Of a stretch of 50,984 nucleotides of DNA, positions 42,879 to 50,984 are shown one piece after another. The translations under genes and the position numbers were made by a program. This DNA comes from Methylophaga sp. Lineage in GTDB: Bacteria; Pseudomonadota; Gammaproteobacteria; Nitrosococcales; Methylophagaceae. The stretch spans positions 1 to 50,984 of the forward strand of contig NZ_JAUSCC010000026.1 in assembly GCF_030651745.1 (NCBI RefSeq), written 5' to 3'. Within the stretch, counting starts at the first letter, position 1, and each line of letters begins with the position of its first letter. Under the pieces are notes generated by a model, which saw only the letters and a program-made list of their open reading frames with translations, searched no databases and was not told where the DNA came from.

Positions 42879-43268
42879 ATGCAGCGACCAACACGTACTG
42901 GCGGTTTGCGTCATGTGGCTTTAACCGTCGAAAATCTAGAAGCCTGCGAACAGTTTTATGTGGATTTATTGGGCATGGACGTCGAGTGGCGTCCCGATCC
43001 TGATAACGTTTATCTGACTTCTGGCAATGATAATCTAGCGCTGCACCGTGGTGAAAACATCAATAAAACGCCGGTTCAGCCCTTAGACCATATTGGTTTT
43101 ATTATTCCGACCCCGGAACAAGTCGATGAGTGGTACGCCTTTCTGGATCACCATGCAGTGCCGATGCGCCAACCGCCTCGTACTCATCGTGACGGTGCCC
43201 GCAGTTTTTATTGTTATGATCCAGCCGGAACGGTTGTGCAGATCATCTATCATCCACCGATTTCGTAA
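42879..43268 (+). CDS. VOC (glyoxalase/bleomycin-resistance fold) protein
   Basis: A 129-residue vicinal-oxygen-chelate protein with two beta-alpha-beta-beta-beta units: RHVALTVENLEACEQFYVDLLGM first, then LDHIGFIIPTPEQVDEWYAF and the end CYDPAGTVVQIIYHPP. Candidate metal ligands are the His of RHVALT, the His of LDHIGF and a Glu/Gln near the end, though the C-terminal position reads VVQII rather than the common x-E-x. The substrate is unknown. 28 bases separate it from the OsmC gene. Confidence 0.88.
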   Translation: MQRPTRTGGLRHVALTVENLEACEQFYVDLLGMDVEWRPDPDNVYLTSGNDNLALHRGENINKTPVQPLDHIGFIIPTPEQVDEWYAFLDHHAVPMRQPPRTHRDGARSFYCYDPAGTVVQIIYHPPIS

Positions 43269-43280
43269 ATCAGAGTCATT

Positions 43281-43556
43281 ATGAAAACTTATATTTACAA
43301 GAGCAGAAAAAAAGAAGAACTCTATCTTTATCTTAGTAAAAAAGATGATTTTTCAGAAGTGCCGCCGAGTTTGTATAGCTCAATGGGCAATGAACCAATC
43401 TTCGTTATGGAACTGGAACTTAGTCCGGATCGTAAACTGGCCCGGGAAGATGTGAATAAAGTTATTCACAATCTGCAAACACAGGGCTTCCATGTTCAAA
43501 TGCCACCGACCCATGATTTATTGGTGCATCGTGAGCGAACCGGTCAATTGCATTAA
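43281..43556 (+). CDS. ycgL: YcgL-family protein
   Basis: A 91-residue protein of the YcgL family: YIYKSRKKEELYLYLSKKDDFSEVP at the start and LQTQGFHVQMPP towards the end match closely. It is small, cytoplasmic and mixed alpha/beta; the function is unknown. 12 bases after the VOC gene. It converges with mutS, 14 bases between stops. Confidence 0.95.
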   Translation: MKTYIYKSRKKEELYLYLSKKDDFSEVPPSLYSSMGNEPIFVMELELSPDRKLAREDVNKVIHNLQTQGFHVQMPPTHDLLVHRERTGQLH

Positions 43557-43570
43557 AATTACAGCATCAT

Positions 43571-46120
43571 TCAAACCAGTTTTTTCAGCTCGTAAATCAA
43601 TTCCAATGCGGCTTTAGGTGTTAGTTCATCCGGATTAATTTGCTCGATTTTGTTATGCAAAACAGCATTATCCGGTTGAGCAAATAAATCCTGTTGTGCT
43701 TGTTGCTCCTGCACATTTGAGCCAACCGTTCGTTGTGATTCCAATGTCGCCAGTTTGTGTTTGGCTGCCTGAATCACATCATTGGGTACCCCGGCCAATT
43801 GGGCGACCTGCAAGCCATAGCTCTGATTGGCCGCCCCCGGTTTTAACTGGTGCAAAAACACAATCTTGTCGCCATGTTCGATGGCATCCAAATGCACATT
43901 AGCGGCTTTGTCATATAACGCTGGCAGCTGGGTCATCTCGAAATAATGTGTAGCAAATAAGGTATAAGCACCAATATCCCGCACCAGTTTTTCAGCACAG
44001 CTCCAGGCAAGTGCCAGTCCGTCAAAAGTGCTGGTGCCCCGCCCCACTTCATCCATTAACACCAGACTTTGTGCTGAGGCATTATTCAGTATATTCGCCG
44101 CCTCATTCATTTCCACCATAAAGGTCGAACGTCCTGAGGCCAAATCATCGCTGGCACCAATACGGGTAAAAATCTGATCAATCGGGCCAATAATCGCCGA
44201 TTCCGCTGGAACATAACTGCCCATATACGCCATGATGACGATCAATGCAGTCTGTCGCATATAAGTCGATTTTCCGCCCATATTCGGACCGGTAATCACC
44301 AGCATCGACTGTTCGTTTAATTGCAAATCATTGGGGCAGAAATGGGTTTTCTGCACGGCCTCAACCACCGGATGTCGACCGGCCTGAATCGACAAACCTT
44401 TGTCGGCTGTTAATTGCGGCGCAACATAATTGAGTGTTTGCGCCCGCTCTGCCAGATTCGTTAACACATCAAGCTCGGCCAATGCCGCAGCGCAATGCGT
44501 TAATGCAGCCAGCTCTGGATGAATTAATTTAAACAGTTCTTCATATAACGATTTTTCCAAGGCCAATGCTTTTTCGCTGGCACTGAGCACTTGATCTTCA
44601 TGGGTTTTCAGCTCAGCGGTAATATACCGTTCAGCATTTTTCAGTGTTTGCCGGCGCTGGTAATCGGCCGGTAACTGAATGTTATGTGCGCGGCTGATTT
44701 CAATATAAAAGCCATGTACTTTGTTATAGCCAACCTTTAAGGTGCTGACCCCGGTTCTTTGACGCTCGCGCAGTTCCAGTTCACGTAAAAAATCGTTGGC
44801 ATTCAGATGCAGGTTACGTAAACGATCCAGTTCAGCATGATAACCTTCGGCAATCACTCCTCCATCACGTATCAGCACCGGCGGCTCTTCCACAATCGCT
44901 TCATTTAATAAATCAAGTAATTCCGGAAAAGTGCCCAACTCGCGATCTATCTGTTTCAACAATCTGGCCTGCGCGCCTGATAGTTGTTGATGCAGACTCG
45001 GTAAAGCCGTCAGCATTCGGCGTAGTTGCACGAAATCACGCGGTCTGGCGCTCCCCAGAGCAACACGGGTCACAATGCGTTCAATATCACCTAACGGCTT
45101 TAACAGCAGCTGTGTCGATGCAATGACATCCTGATCAATAAGGTTGCCAATCGCCAACTGACGGTGTTGCAGGATGGTTAAATCGCGTTTCGGCTGTAAT
45201 AACCATCGACGCAGTAACCGTGTGCCCATCGGAGTTACCGTGTTATCAATCACCGACAATAAGGTATTTTCGCGACCACCTGACAGGTTTTGTTCCAGCT
45301 CAAGATTACGTCGGGACTGTGGATCAATACGAATACTGTCAGCCGGTGTTTCAACTGTAATTTTGCGTAATTGCGGCAGTGCTGTGCGATGTGTCTGCTG
45401 AGCGTAATTTAATAAACATCCTGCCGCCATAATCGCCAGCGGTAACTCATCACAGCCAAAACCTTTTAAGTCTGTAGTACCAAAATGCTCACACAGCCGA
45501 CGGCGTGCGGCATCAAGCCCAAAATGCCATTCCGGCACAAACTTCAGTTGCTTGTTATAGCTGTTAAAGGTATTTCCATGACTGTCATCAATCAAAATTT
45601 CAGCCGGTTGCAGTCTGGCCAAATCAGCTAATAAATCGTTTAAAGTTTGGTGCTGACAAACCTCAAAACGCCCACTACTGATCTCGGCGACTGCCAGCCC
45701 GAAATGCTCTTTTTTCCGGGCAATCGCAACCAGCAGATTTTCCTGTTTACTATCGAGCAAAGCTTCATCGGTTAATGTGCCTGGGGTTAACACCCGAACG
45801 ACTTTACGTTCCACAGGGCCTTTGCTGGTGGCCGGATCACCGATTTGCTCACAAATAGCAACTGCTACACCGGCTTTAAGCAAACGTGCCAGATAACCAT
45901 CTGCTGCATGATATGGCACACCCGCCATCGGAATCGGCGCACCATTGCTGTTTCCTCGCGCTGTTAGGGTGATATCTAACAGTTCAGCAGCTTTATGCGC
46001 ATCATCGAAAAACAACTCATAAAAGTCGCCCATTCGATAAAACAATAACAATTCAGGATGCTCGGCCTTGATACGCAGATATTGCTGCATCATTGGCGTA
46101 TGATTAGGTTTTTCAGTCAT
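43571..46120 (-). CDS. mutS: DNA mismatch repair protein MutS
   Basis: An 849-residue mismatch recognition ATPase of ordinary length. The mismatch-binding Phe-x-Glu is in [13 protein letters not shown] near residue 36. The clamp and lever region fills the middle. The ATPase has Walker [14 protein letters not shown] (about residue 610), the ST-motif [17 protein letters not shown] and Walker [17 protein letters not shown], followed by [15 protein letters not shown]-terminal tail ([21 protein letters not shown]) should form the tetramer helices. Confidence 0.98.
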   Translation of the reverse strand: MTEKPNHTPMMQQYLRIKAEHPELLLFYRMGDFYELFFDDAHKAAELLDITLTARGNSNGAPIPMAGVPYHAADGYLARLLKAGVAVAICEQIGDPATSKGPVERKVVRVLTPGTLTDEALLDSKQENLLVAIARKKEHFGLAVAEISSGRFEVCQHQTLNDLLADLARLQPAEILIDDSHGNTFNSYNKQLKFVPEWHFGLDAARRRLCEHFGTTDLKGFGCDELPLAIMAAGCLLNYAQQTHRTALPQLRKITVETPADSIRIDPQSRRNLELEQNLSGGRENTLLSVIDNTVTPMGTRLLRRWLLQPKRDLTILQHRQLAIGNLIDQDVIASTQLLLKPLGDIERIVTRVALGSARPRDFVQLRRMLTALPSLHQQLSGAQARLLKQIDRELGTFPELLDLLNEAIVEEPPVLIRDGGVIAEGYHAELDRLRNLHLNANDFLRELELRERQRTGVSTLKVGYNKVHGFYIEISRAHNIQLPADYQRRQTLKNAERYITAELKTHEDQVLSASEKALALEKSLYEELFKLIHPELAALTHCAAALAELDVLTNLAERAQTLNYVAPQLTADKGLSIQAGRHPVVEAVQKTHFCPNDLQLNEQSMLVITGPNMGGKSTYMRQTALIVIMAYMGSYVPAESAIIGPIDQIFTRIGASDDLASGRSTFMVEMNEAANILNNASAQSLVLMDEVGRGTSTFDGLALAWSCAEKLVRDIGAYTLFATHYFEMTQLPALYDKAANVHLDAIEHGDKIVFLHQLKPGAANQSYGLQVAQLAGVPNDVIQAAKHKLATLESQRTVGSNVQEQQAQQDLFAQPDNAVLHNKIEQINPDELTPKAALELIYELKKLV

Positions 46121-46136
46121 TTTTATAGTTTAGCGT

Positions 46137-46649
46137 ATGCAAGATTATTCTGACGCAACACTTTATCAGCTTACCCAACAACTGGCACAAGCGCTTCAAT
46201 CACAAGGATTGCGATTAGTTACCGCAGAATCCTGTACCGGAGGCTGGCTGGCAAAATGCTGTACCGATTTGCCGGGAAGCTCCGTCTGGTTTGAAGGTGG
46301 AATCGTCAGTTACAGTAATCAAATCAAACAACAACATCTGGATGTCAAACTCGCCACCCTGGAAAAATTCGGCGCTGTCAGCGAACAAACCGTGGTAGAA
46401 ATGGCTTCTGGCGCCATCATCAACTTCGCTGCTGACATTTCGGTTGCGATAAGCGGAATTGCTGGACCCGATGGTGGTTCAGAAGAAAAACCAGTAGGCA
46501 CCGTCTGTTTTGCCTGGGCCGATAAACAAACTGTGTTTTGTAATACCTTTCTTTTACATGGCAATCGCGAATTCATTCGCCGGCAAGCGGTATTTATCGC
46601 GCTTGATGGGCTGGTAAAAAAACTGGCATCTACCGAATATTACGCCTGA
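46137..46649 (+). CDS. pncC: Nicotinamide-nucleotide amidase (CinA C-terminal family)
   Basis: A 170-residue stand-alone CinA C-terminal domain, which deamidates NMN to nicotinate mononucleotide in the pyridine nucleotide cycle. Motifs are VTAESCTGGWLAKCCTDLPG, WFEGGIVSYSNQIKQ and VAISGIAGPDGGSEEKPVGTVCFA. It sits just before recA, the usual gammaproteobacterial order, and divergent from mutS by 16 bases. Confidence 0.95.
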   Translation: MQDYSDATLYQLTQQLAQALQSQGLRLVTAESCTGGWLAKCCTDLPGSSVWFEGGIVSYSNQIKQQHLDVKLATLEKFGAVSEQTVVEMASGAIINFAADISVAISGIAGPDGGSEEKPVGTVCFAWADKQTVFCNTFLLHGNREFIRRQAVFIALDGLVKKLASTEYYA

Positions 46650-46769
46650 CCTCCATTACACAAATATTATCCTCAAAATGGTTGCCTGAAACACGAATCG
46701 ACGCTGGTGAGACAAGGCTATCTGTGTGATAATCCATAGTTCTTTGATATCAGCTAAAGGGCACACCAA

Positions 46770-47810
46770 ATGGATGAAAACAAGAAGAAAGCGCTTGGCG
46801 CAGCCTTAGGTCAAATCGAAAAACAATTTGGCAAAGGTGCAGTCATGCGTTTGGGCGATGGAACGGCCCACCGTGATATTGACGCGGTATCCACGGGCTC
46901 TATTGGTTTAGACGTTGCTTTAGGCATTGGCGGTTTACCACGTGGTCGTGTAGTTGAAATCTACGGCCCGGAATCCTCTGGTAAAACCACACTTACCCTG
47001 CATGTTATTGCTGAAATACAAAAACTCGGCGGCACCGCAGCATTTGTTGACGCCGAACATGCTCTTGACCCACTTTATGCTGAAAAACTGGGCGTTAATA
47101 TTGATGATTTGCTGGTCTCTCAACCTGATACCGGCGAACAAGCCTTGGAAATCACCGATATGCTGGTGCGTTCAGGTGCTGTTGATATCGTTGTCGTTGA
47201 CTCGGTAGCCGCCCTGACTCCTAAAGCTGAAATCGAAGGCGATATGGGTGACAGTCATATGGGTCTGCAAGCACGCCTTATGTCTCAAGCACTGCGTAAA
47301 CTGACTGCCAATATCAAAAGATCTAACACTCTGGTTATTTTTATCAACCAAATTCGTATGAAGATCGGTGTGATGTTCGGTAATCCTGAAACTACCACTG
47401 GTGGTAATGCGCTGAAATTTTATGCCTCTGTACGTCTGGATATCCGTCGTATTGGCGCCATCAAGAAAGGCGATGAAATCCTTGGTAATGAAACCCGCGT
47501 AAAAGTGGTGAAAAACAAGGTGGCTCCGCCCTTTAAACAAGTTGAATTCGATATTCTTTATGGTGAAGGTATTTCCCGTGAAGGTGAGCTGATCGATCTG
47601 GGTGTCAATGAAAATATCGTTGAAAAATCAGGCGCATGGTACAGCTACGATGGTAATCGTATCGGCCAGGGTAAAGATAATGTACGGGTTTATCTGAAAG
47701 AACATCCAGAAATGGCCAAAGAAATCGAAGCCAAAATCCGTGCGGTGATGTTACCGAAGAACATTAAAGTGAGTGCTGAAACCCCACTGGATGACGAAAT
47801 CGACGCGTGA
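46770..47810 (+). CDS. recA: Recombinase RecA
   Basis: A 346-residue recombinase with Walker [10 protein letters not shown], Walker [16 protein letters not shown] loops L1 ([20 protein letters not shown]) and L2 ([17 protein letters not shown]), and an acidic C-terminus. It is followed by recX with a 4-base overlap (GTGA). The upstream region lacks a clean LexA box; the best trace, CTGTGTGATAATCCATAG at 46722, is poor. Confidence 0.99.
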   Translation: MDENKKKALGAALGQIEKQFGKGAVMRLGDGTAHRDIDAVSTGSIGLDVALGIGGLPRGRVVEIYGPESSGKTTLTLHVIAEIQKLGGTAAFVDAEHALDPLYAEKLGVNIDDLLVSQPDTGEQALEITDMLVRSGAVDIVVVDSVAALTPKAEIEGDMGDSHMGLQARLMSQALRKLTANIKRSNTLVIFINQIRMKIGVMFGNPETTTGGNALKFYASVRLDIRRIGAIKKGDEILGNETRVKVVKNKVAPPFKQVEFDILYGEGISREGELIDLGVNENIVEKSGAWYSYDGNRIGQGKDNVRVYLKEHPEMAKEIEAKIRAVMLPKNIKVSAETPLDDEIDA

Positions 47811-48247
47811 AATCCCGCTCTGCAACAGAACAAGCGATTGGTTATCTAGCCAGACGGGAACATAGCGCTGCCGAGTTACAGCAAAAACTTCAACAAGCCG
47901 GTCATGAAACAGATAAAATTCATGCCGCTTTAGAAAAGCTGCAAAAAAGTGGCTTACAGAATGATCAACGTTTTGCCGAAGCGTTTATTCGTTCACGCGC
48001 TCTCAGGGGGTATGGAGAGTTGCGAATAAGACAGGAAATGAGACAAAAAGGCGTGGCGGATGAGCTTATCAATTCCACCATGCAACAGGCAGAAACTGAT
48101 TGGTTTGCGCTTGCTATCGAAGTTCGATGCAAGCGTTTTGGCGAGCAGAGCCCCGATGATTTTAAAGACCGTGCCAAGCAGATGCGGTTTTTACAATATC
48201 GGGGCTTTACTCATGAACAAATAACGGAAAGTTTTGAACTGAACTAA
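47807..48247 (+). CDS. recX: Regulatory protein RecX
   Basis: A 146-residue helical protein that limits RecA filament growth. Three-helix repeats are visible: [55 protein letters not shown], and the end [12 protein letters not shown]. The GTG start overlaps the recA stop by 4 bases; the stop overlaps the alaS start by one base. Confidence 0.96.
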   Translation: MKSRSATEQAIGYLARREHSAAELQQKLQQAGHETDKIHAALEKLQKSGLQNDQRFAEAFIRSRALRGYGELRIRQEMRQKGVADELINSTMQQAETDWFALAIEVRCKRFGEQSPDDFKDRAKQMRFLQYRGFTHEQITESFELN

Positions 48248-50850
48248 TGAAAACGAGCGCTGATATACGCAAATTGTTTCTGGACTTCTTCGCTGACAAA
48301 GGTCACGAGGTGGTTTCCAGCAGTCCATTAATACCGGCCAATGATCCGACATTATTATTTACGAATGCTGGAATGGTTCAGTTCAAAGAAGTGTTCCTGG
48401 GTCAGGAAACGCGAAAATACACTCGTGCAACAACAACTCAACGTTGTGTGCGTGCTGGTGGCAAACATAACGATCTGGAAAATGTTGGCTACACCGCTCG
48501 TCACCATACGTTCTTTGAAATGCTGGGTAACTTCAGTTTCGGTGATTATTTCAAACGCGAAGCGATTCAATATGCCTGGGAATTTCTGACCGAAACCCTG
48601 CAACTGCCTGCCGAAAAATTATGGATCACCGTATTCGAAGAAGACGATGAAGCCGCTGATATCTGGTTAAAAGAAATCGGCGTTGATGCTACTCGCTTCT
48701 CTCGCATCGGGGCTAAAGACAACTTCTGGTCAATGGGTGATACCGGTCCATGTGGTCCCTGCTCTGAAATATTTTTTGATCACGGCCCAGATGTAGCTGG
48801 CGGTCCGCCGGGCACACCAGAAGAAGATGGTGATCGATATATCGAGATCTGGAATCTGGTGTTCATGCAGTTTAATCGCTCTGCCGACGGCACACTGACA
48901 CCACTACCAAAACCATCAGTAGATACCGGCATGGGTCTGGAACGTCTGGCCGCCGTATTGCAACACCAACATAATAACTACGATATCGATCTATTCCAGA
49001 ATCTGATCAAATCGATACAACAATTATCTGGAACAACGGACTCCAGCAATACATCACTTCGGGTTATTGCCGACCATATCCGCTCATGTGCATTTATGGT
49101 GACCGATGGTGTGCAACCTTCCAATGAAGGCCGCGGTTATGTATTGCGCCGCATTATTCGTCGTGCCATTCGCCATGGACATAAACTGGGTTTAAAAGAA
49201 GCTTTCTTCTACAAACTCGTTGCACCTTTGGTTGAAGAAATGGGCGAAGCCTTTCTGGAGCTTGCCAAAGCTCAGGCGATTGTCGAGCAAGCACTTAAAA
49301 TTGAAGAAGAACGCTTTGCCGATACGTTGGATAACGGCCTAAAAATTCTGGATCATGCTATTGATGAAATGGCTGACAAAGAAATTCCTGGTGAAACCAT
49401 TTTCCTGTTGTACGACACTTATGGCTTTCCAATTGATCTCACCGCTGATATCGCCCGTGAACGCGGATTAACGATTGATGTTGCTGGCTTTGAACGTCAT
49501 ATGGAAGCCCAACGCACTCGTGCCCGTAGTGCCAGCCAATTCGGTGGTGGTTTGTCAGAAACACTGGTGATTGATGGTGAAACCATTTTCTGCGGTTACG
49601 ATCATGTGCGCCATGATGCCGTGATCACTGCCCTGCTGGTTGATGGCGAAAATGTCGACAAACTCCACGCTGGTCAGCAAGGCATTATCGTTCTGGATCA
49701 CACACCGTTTTATGCTGAATCCGGTGGTCAGATCGGTGATCAAGGTGAAATCAATACAGCGGGTGCTCATTTCATCGTCAAAGACACTCGTAAACAAGGT
49801 AAAGCGTTCACCCATATCGGTGAATGTAAAAACGGTACTTTTGAAGTAGGCCAACCTGTTATTGCGCATGTGGATGAATATAATCGTCAGGCAACCGCGC
49901 AGAATCATTCTGCCACTCATCTATTACATGCCGCATTACGCATGGTACTTGGTGAACATGTCACCCAAAAAGGCTCATTGGTTGATTCACAACGCCTGCG
50001 TTTTGACTTTTCGCATTTTGAACCAGTTTCTGCTGAACAATTACGTGAAATAGAACGTCTGGTTAATCAACATATCCGTGTTAACCATACCGTTGAAACA
50101 CGTTTGATGCCCATTGAGAAAGCCCGTAAAAGCGGCGCAATGGCGCTTTTCGGTGAAAAATATGATGAAGAAGTTCGTGTACTTAGCATGGGCGACTTTT
50201 CGATTGAATTGTGCGGCGGTACCCACGTTGGTCGCACTGGTGACATCGGTTTACTGAAAATCACTAACGAAACGGGCATTGCGTCAGGTGTTCGCCGTAT
50301 CGAAGCTGTTACCGGTGAAGCGGCATTAAATTATATTGAACAATCTGAAAATCGCTTGAACAGCATTTCAGAAATGGTCAAAGCCAATGCGGATAATGTT
50401 GAAGAAAAAACCCAGCAACTGGTGCAACGTACACGTCAGTTGGAAAAAGAACTGGAAGCGTTAAAGTCAAAACTAGCCAGCAGTGCTGGTTCCGACTTGG
50501 CTGCTTCAGCGACAGAAATCGGCTCAGTAAAAGTATTGGCCGCTAATCTGGAAGGGGCAGATCTTAAAAGCCTGCGTGATACCGTTGATCAACTAAAAAA
50601 TAAACTGGGTAGTGCCGCGATTGTGCTGGCTGCAGTAGAAGGTGAAAAAATCACCTTAATTGCTGGTGTATCGAAAGATATTACCGATAAAATCCGCGCT
50701 GGCGATTTGGTATCCCATGTTGCTGCACAAGTCGGTGGTAAAGGCGGCGGCCGCCCAGATATGGCACAAGGCGGTGGTACCGAACCACAAAATTTAACTG
50801 CTGCACTCGACTCCGTCACCAGTTGGGTGGCATCTAAGCTGGAAAATTAA
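48247..50850 (+). CDS. alaS: Alanyl-tRNA synthetase
   Basis: An 867-residue enzyme of normal size. Class II catalytic core at the N-terminus ([62 protein letters not shown]). The editing domain has the zinc ligands HSATHLLH (about residue 558) and [13 protein letters not shown] (about 658). The oligomerising C-Ala part ends in [15 protein letters not shown]. It is coupled to recX. Confidence 0.98.
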   Translation: MKTSADIRKLFLDFFADKGHEVVSSSPLIPANDPTLLFTNAGMVQFKEVFLGQETRKYTRATTTQRCVRAGGKHNDLENVGYTARHHTFFEMLGNFSFGDYFKREAIQYAWEFLTETLQLPAEKLWITVFEEDDEAADIWLKEIGVDATRFSRIGAKDNFWSMGDTGPCGPCSEIFFDHGPDVAGGPPGTPEEDGDRYIEIWNLVFMQFNRSADGTLTPLPKPSVDTGMGLERLAAVLQHQHNNYDIDLFQNLIKSIQQLSGTTDSSNTSLRVIADHIRSCAFMVTDGVQPSNEGRGYVLRRIIRRAIRHGHKLGLKEAFFYKLVAPLVEEMGEAFLELAKAQAIVEQALKIEEERFADTLDNGLKILDHAIDEMADKEIPGETIFLLYDTYGFPIDLTADIARERGLTIDVAGFERHMEAQRTRARSASQFGGGLSETLVIDGETIFCGYDHVRHDAVITALLVDGENVDKLHAGQQGIIVLDHTPFYAESGGQIGDQGEINTAGAHFIVKDTRKQGKAFTHIGECKNGTFEVGQPVIAHVDEYNRQATAQNHSATHLLHAALRMVLGEHVTQKGSLVDSQRLRFDFSHFEPVSAEQLREIERLVNQHIRVNHTVETRLMPIEKARKSGAMALFGEKYDEEVRVLSMGDFSIELCGGTHVGRTGDIGLLKITNETGIASGVRRIEAVTGEAALNYIEQSENRLNSISEMVKANADNVEEKTQQLVQRTRQLEKELEALKSKLASSAGSDLAASATEIGSVKVLAANLEGADLKSLRDTVDQLKNKLGSAAIVLAAVEGEKITLIAGVSKDITDKIRAGDLVSHVAAQVGGKGGGRPDMAQGGGTEPQNLTAALDSVTSWVASKLEN

Positions 50851-50984
<134 letters not shown>

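Noticed and set aside
46722..46739. Possible LexA box before recA (CTGTGTGATAATCCATAG)
   Set aside because: Spacing and right half do not fit CTG-N10-CAG; too weak to call.

Overview
The window looks like a chromosomal segment of a moderately AT-rich gammaproteobacterium. Three things point to a methylotroph, possibly a Methylophaga-like organism: an orphan pqqA gene, a formylmethanofuran-dehydrogenase subunit A (FhcA/FmdA)-type amidohydrolase, and a core gene order typical of gammaproteobacteria (mutS, pncC, recA-recX-alaS-lysC). The genus is inference; no rRNA gene is present. I see no rRNA, tRNA, insertion sequence, prophage or CRISPR array.

Layout. 1-4.7 kb: cold-shock protein with a strong terminator, a 415-base gap without a clear gene, an MscS-type channel, a 23-codon pqqA with its own terminator, a TetR-type regulator and small membrane or lipoproteins. 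4.7-19.3 kb: a zinc-limitation island in three transcription units, each with a Zur-like palindrome at its head. Unit one is divergent around 6678-6692: an FtsX-type ABC transporter on one side and a DUF3299 protein on the other. Unit two (15467 down to 7306, minus strand) reads ABC ATPase, TonB-dependent receptor, two ABC-2-type permeases, a COG0523 GTPase and the FhcA-like amidohydrolase. Unit three (19278 down to 15591, minus strand) reads MerC-like membrane protein, zinc-finger-less DksA, ZigA-type COG0523 GTPase, DUF1826, His-rich ZrgA (DUF2796) and zur itself. A PAS-GGDEF-EAL protein with a probable C-terminal zinc-binding CZB domain lies just upstream.

21.6-36.6 kb: mixed genes, including a tandem ribbon-helix-helix protein, a voltage-gated-type ion channel, a lipocalin, an SLC13-type transporter, a GNAT enzyme, a ZIP metal transporter, tsaB-cmoA-cmoB for tRNA modification, cytochrome b561/YceI, YgiQ, an L,D-transpeptidase, a spermidine-synthase-like protein and a DUF3530 protein. 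36.8-41.7 kb: rpe, the wreck of a gph gene, and trpE-trpG-trpD-trpC. 41.6-51 kb: a CRP-family regulator, an OsmC protein, a VOC protein, YcgL, mutS, pncC, recA, recX, alaS and the start of lysC.

How it works together (inference). When zinc is scarce, Zur would release the three units. These should then supply zinc capture (ZrgA and its ABC transporter, a TonB receptor), delivery to client enzymes (two COG0523 GTPases), and substitutes for zinc proteins (DksA without a zinc finger). The most unusual member is the FhcA-like enzyme. It belongs to a zinc-dependent one-carbon family and is translationally coupled to a metallochaperone GTPase, which suggests a low-zinc branch tied to C1 metabolism or an undescribed hydrolase used for metal scavenging.
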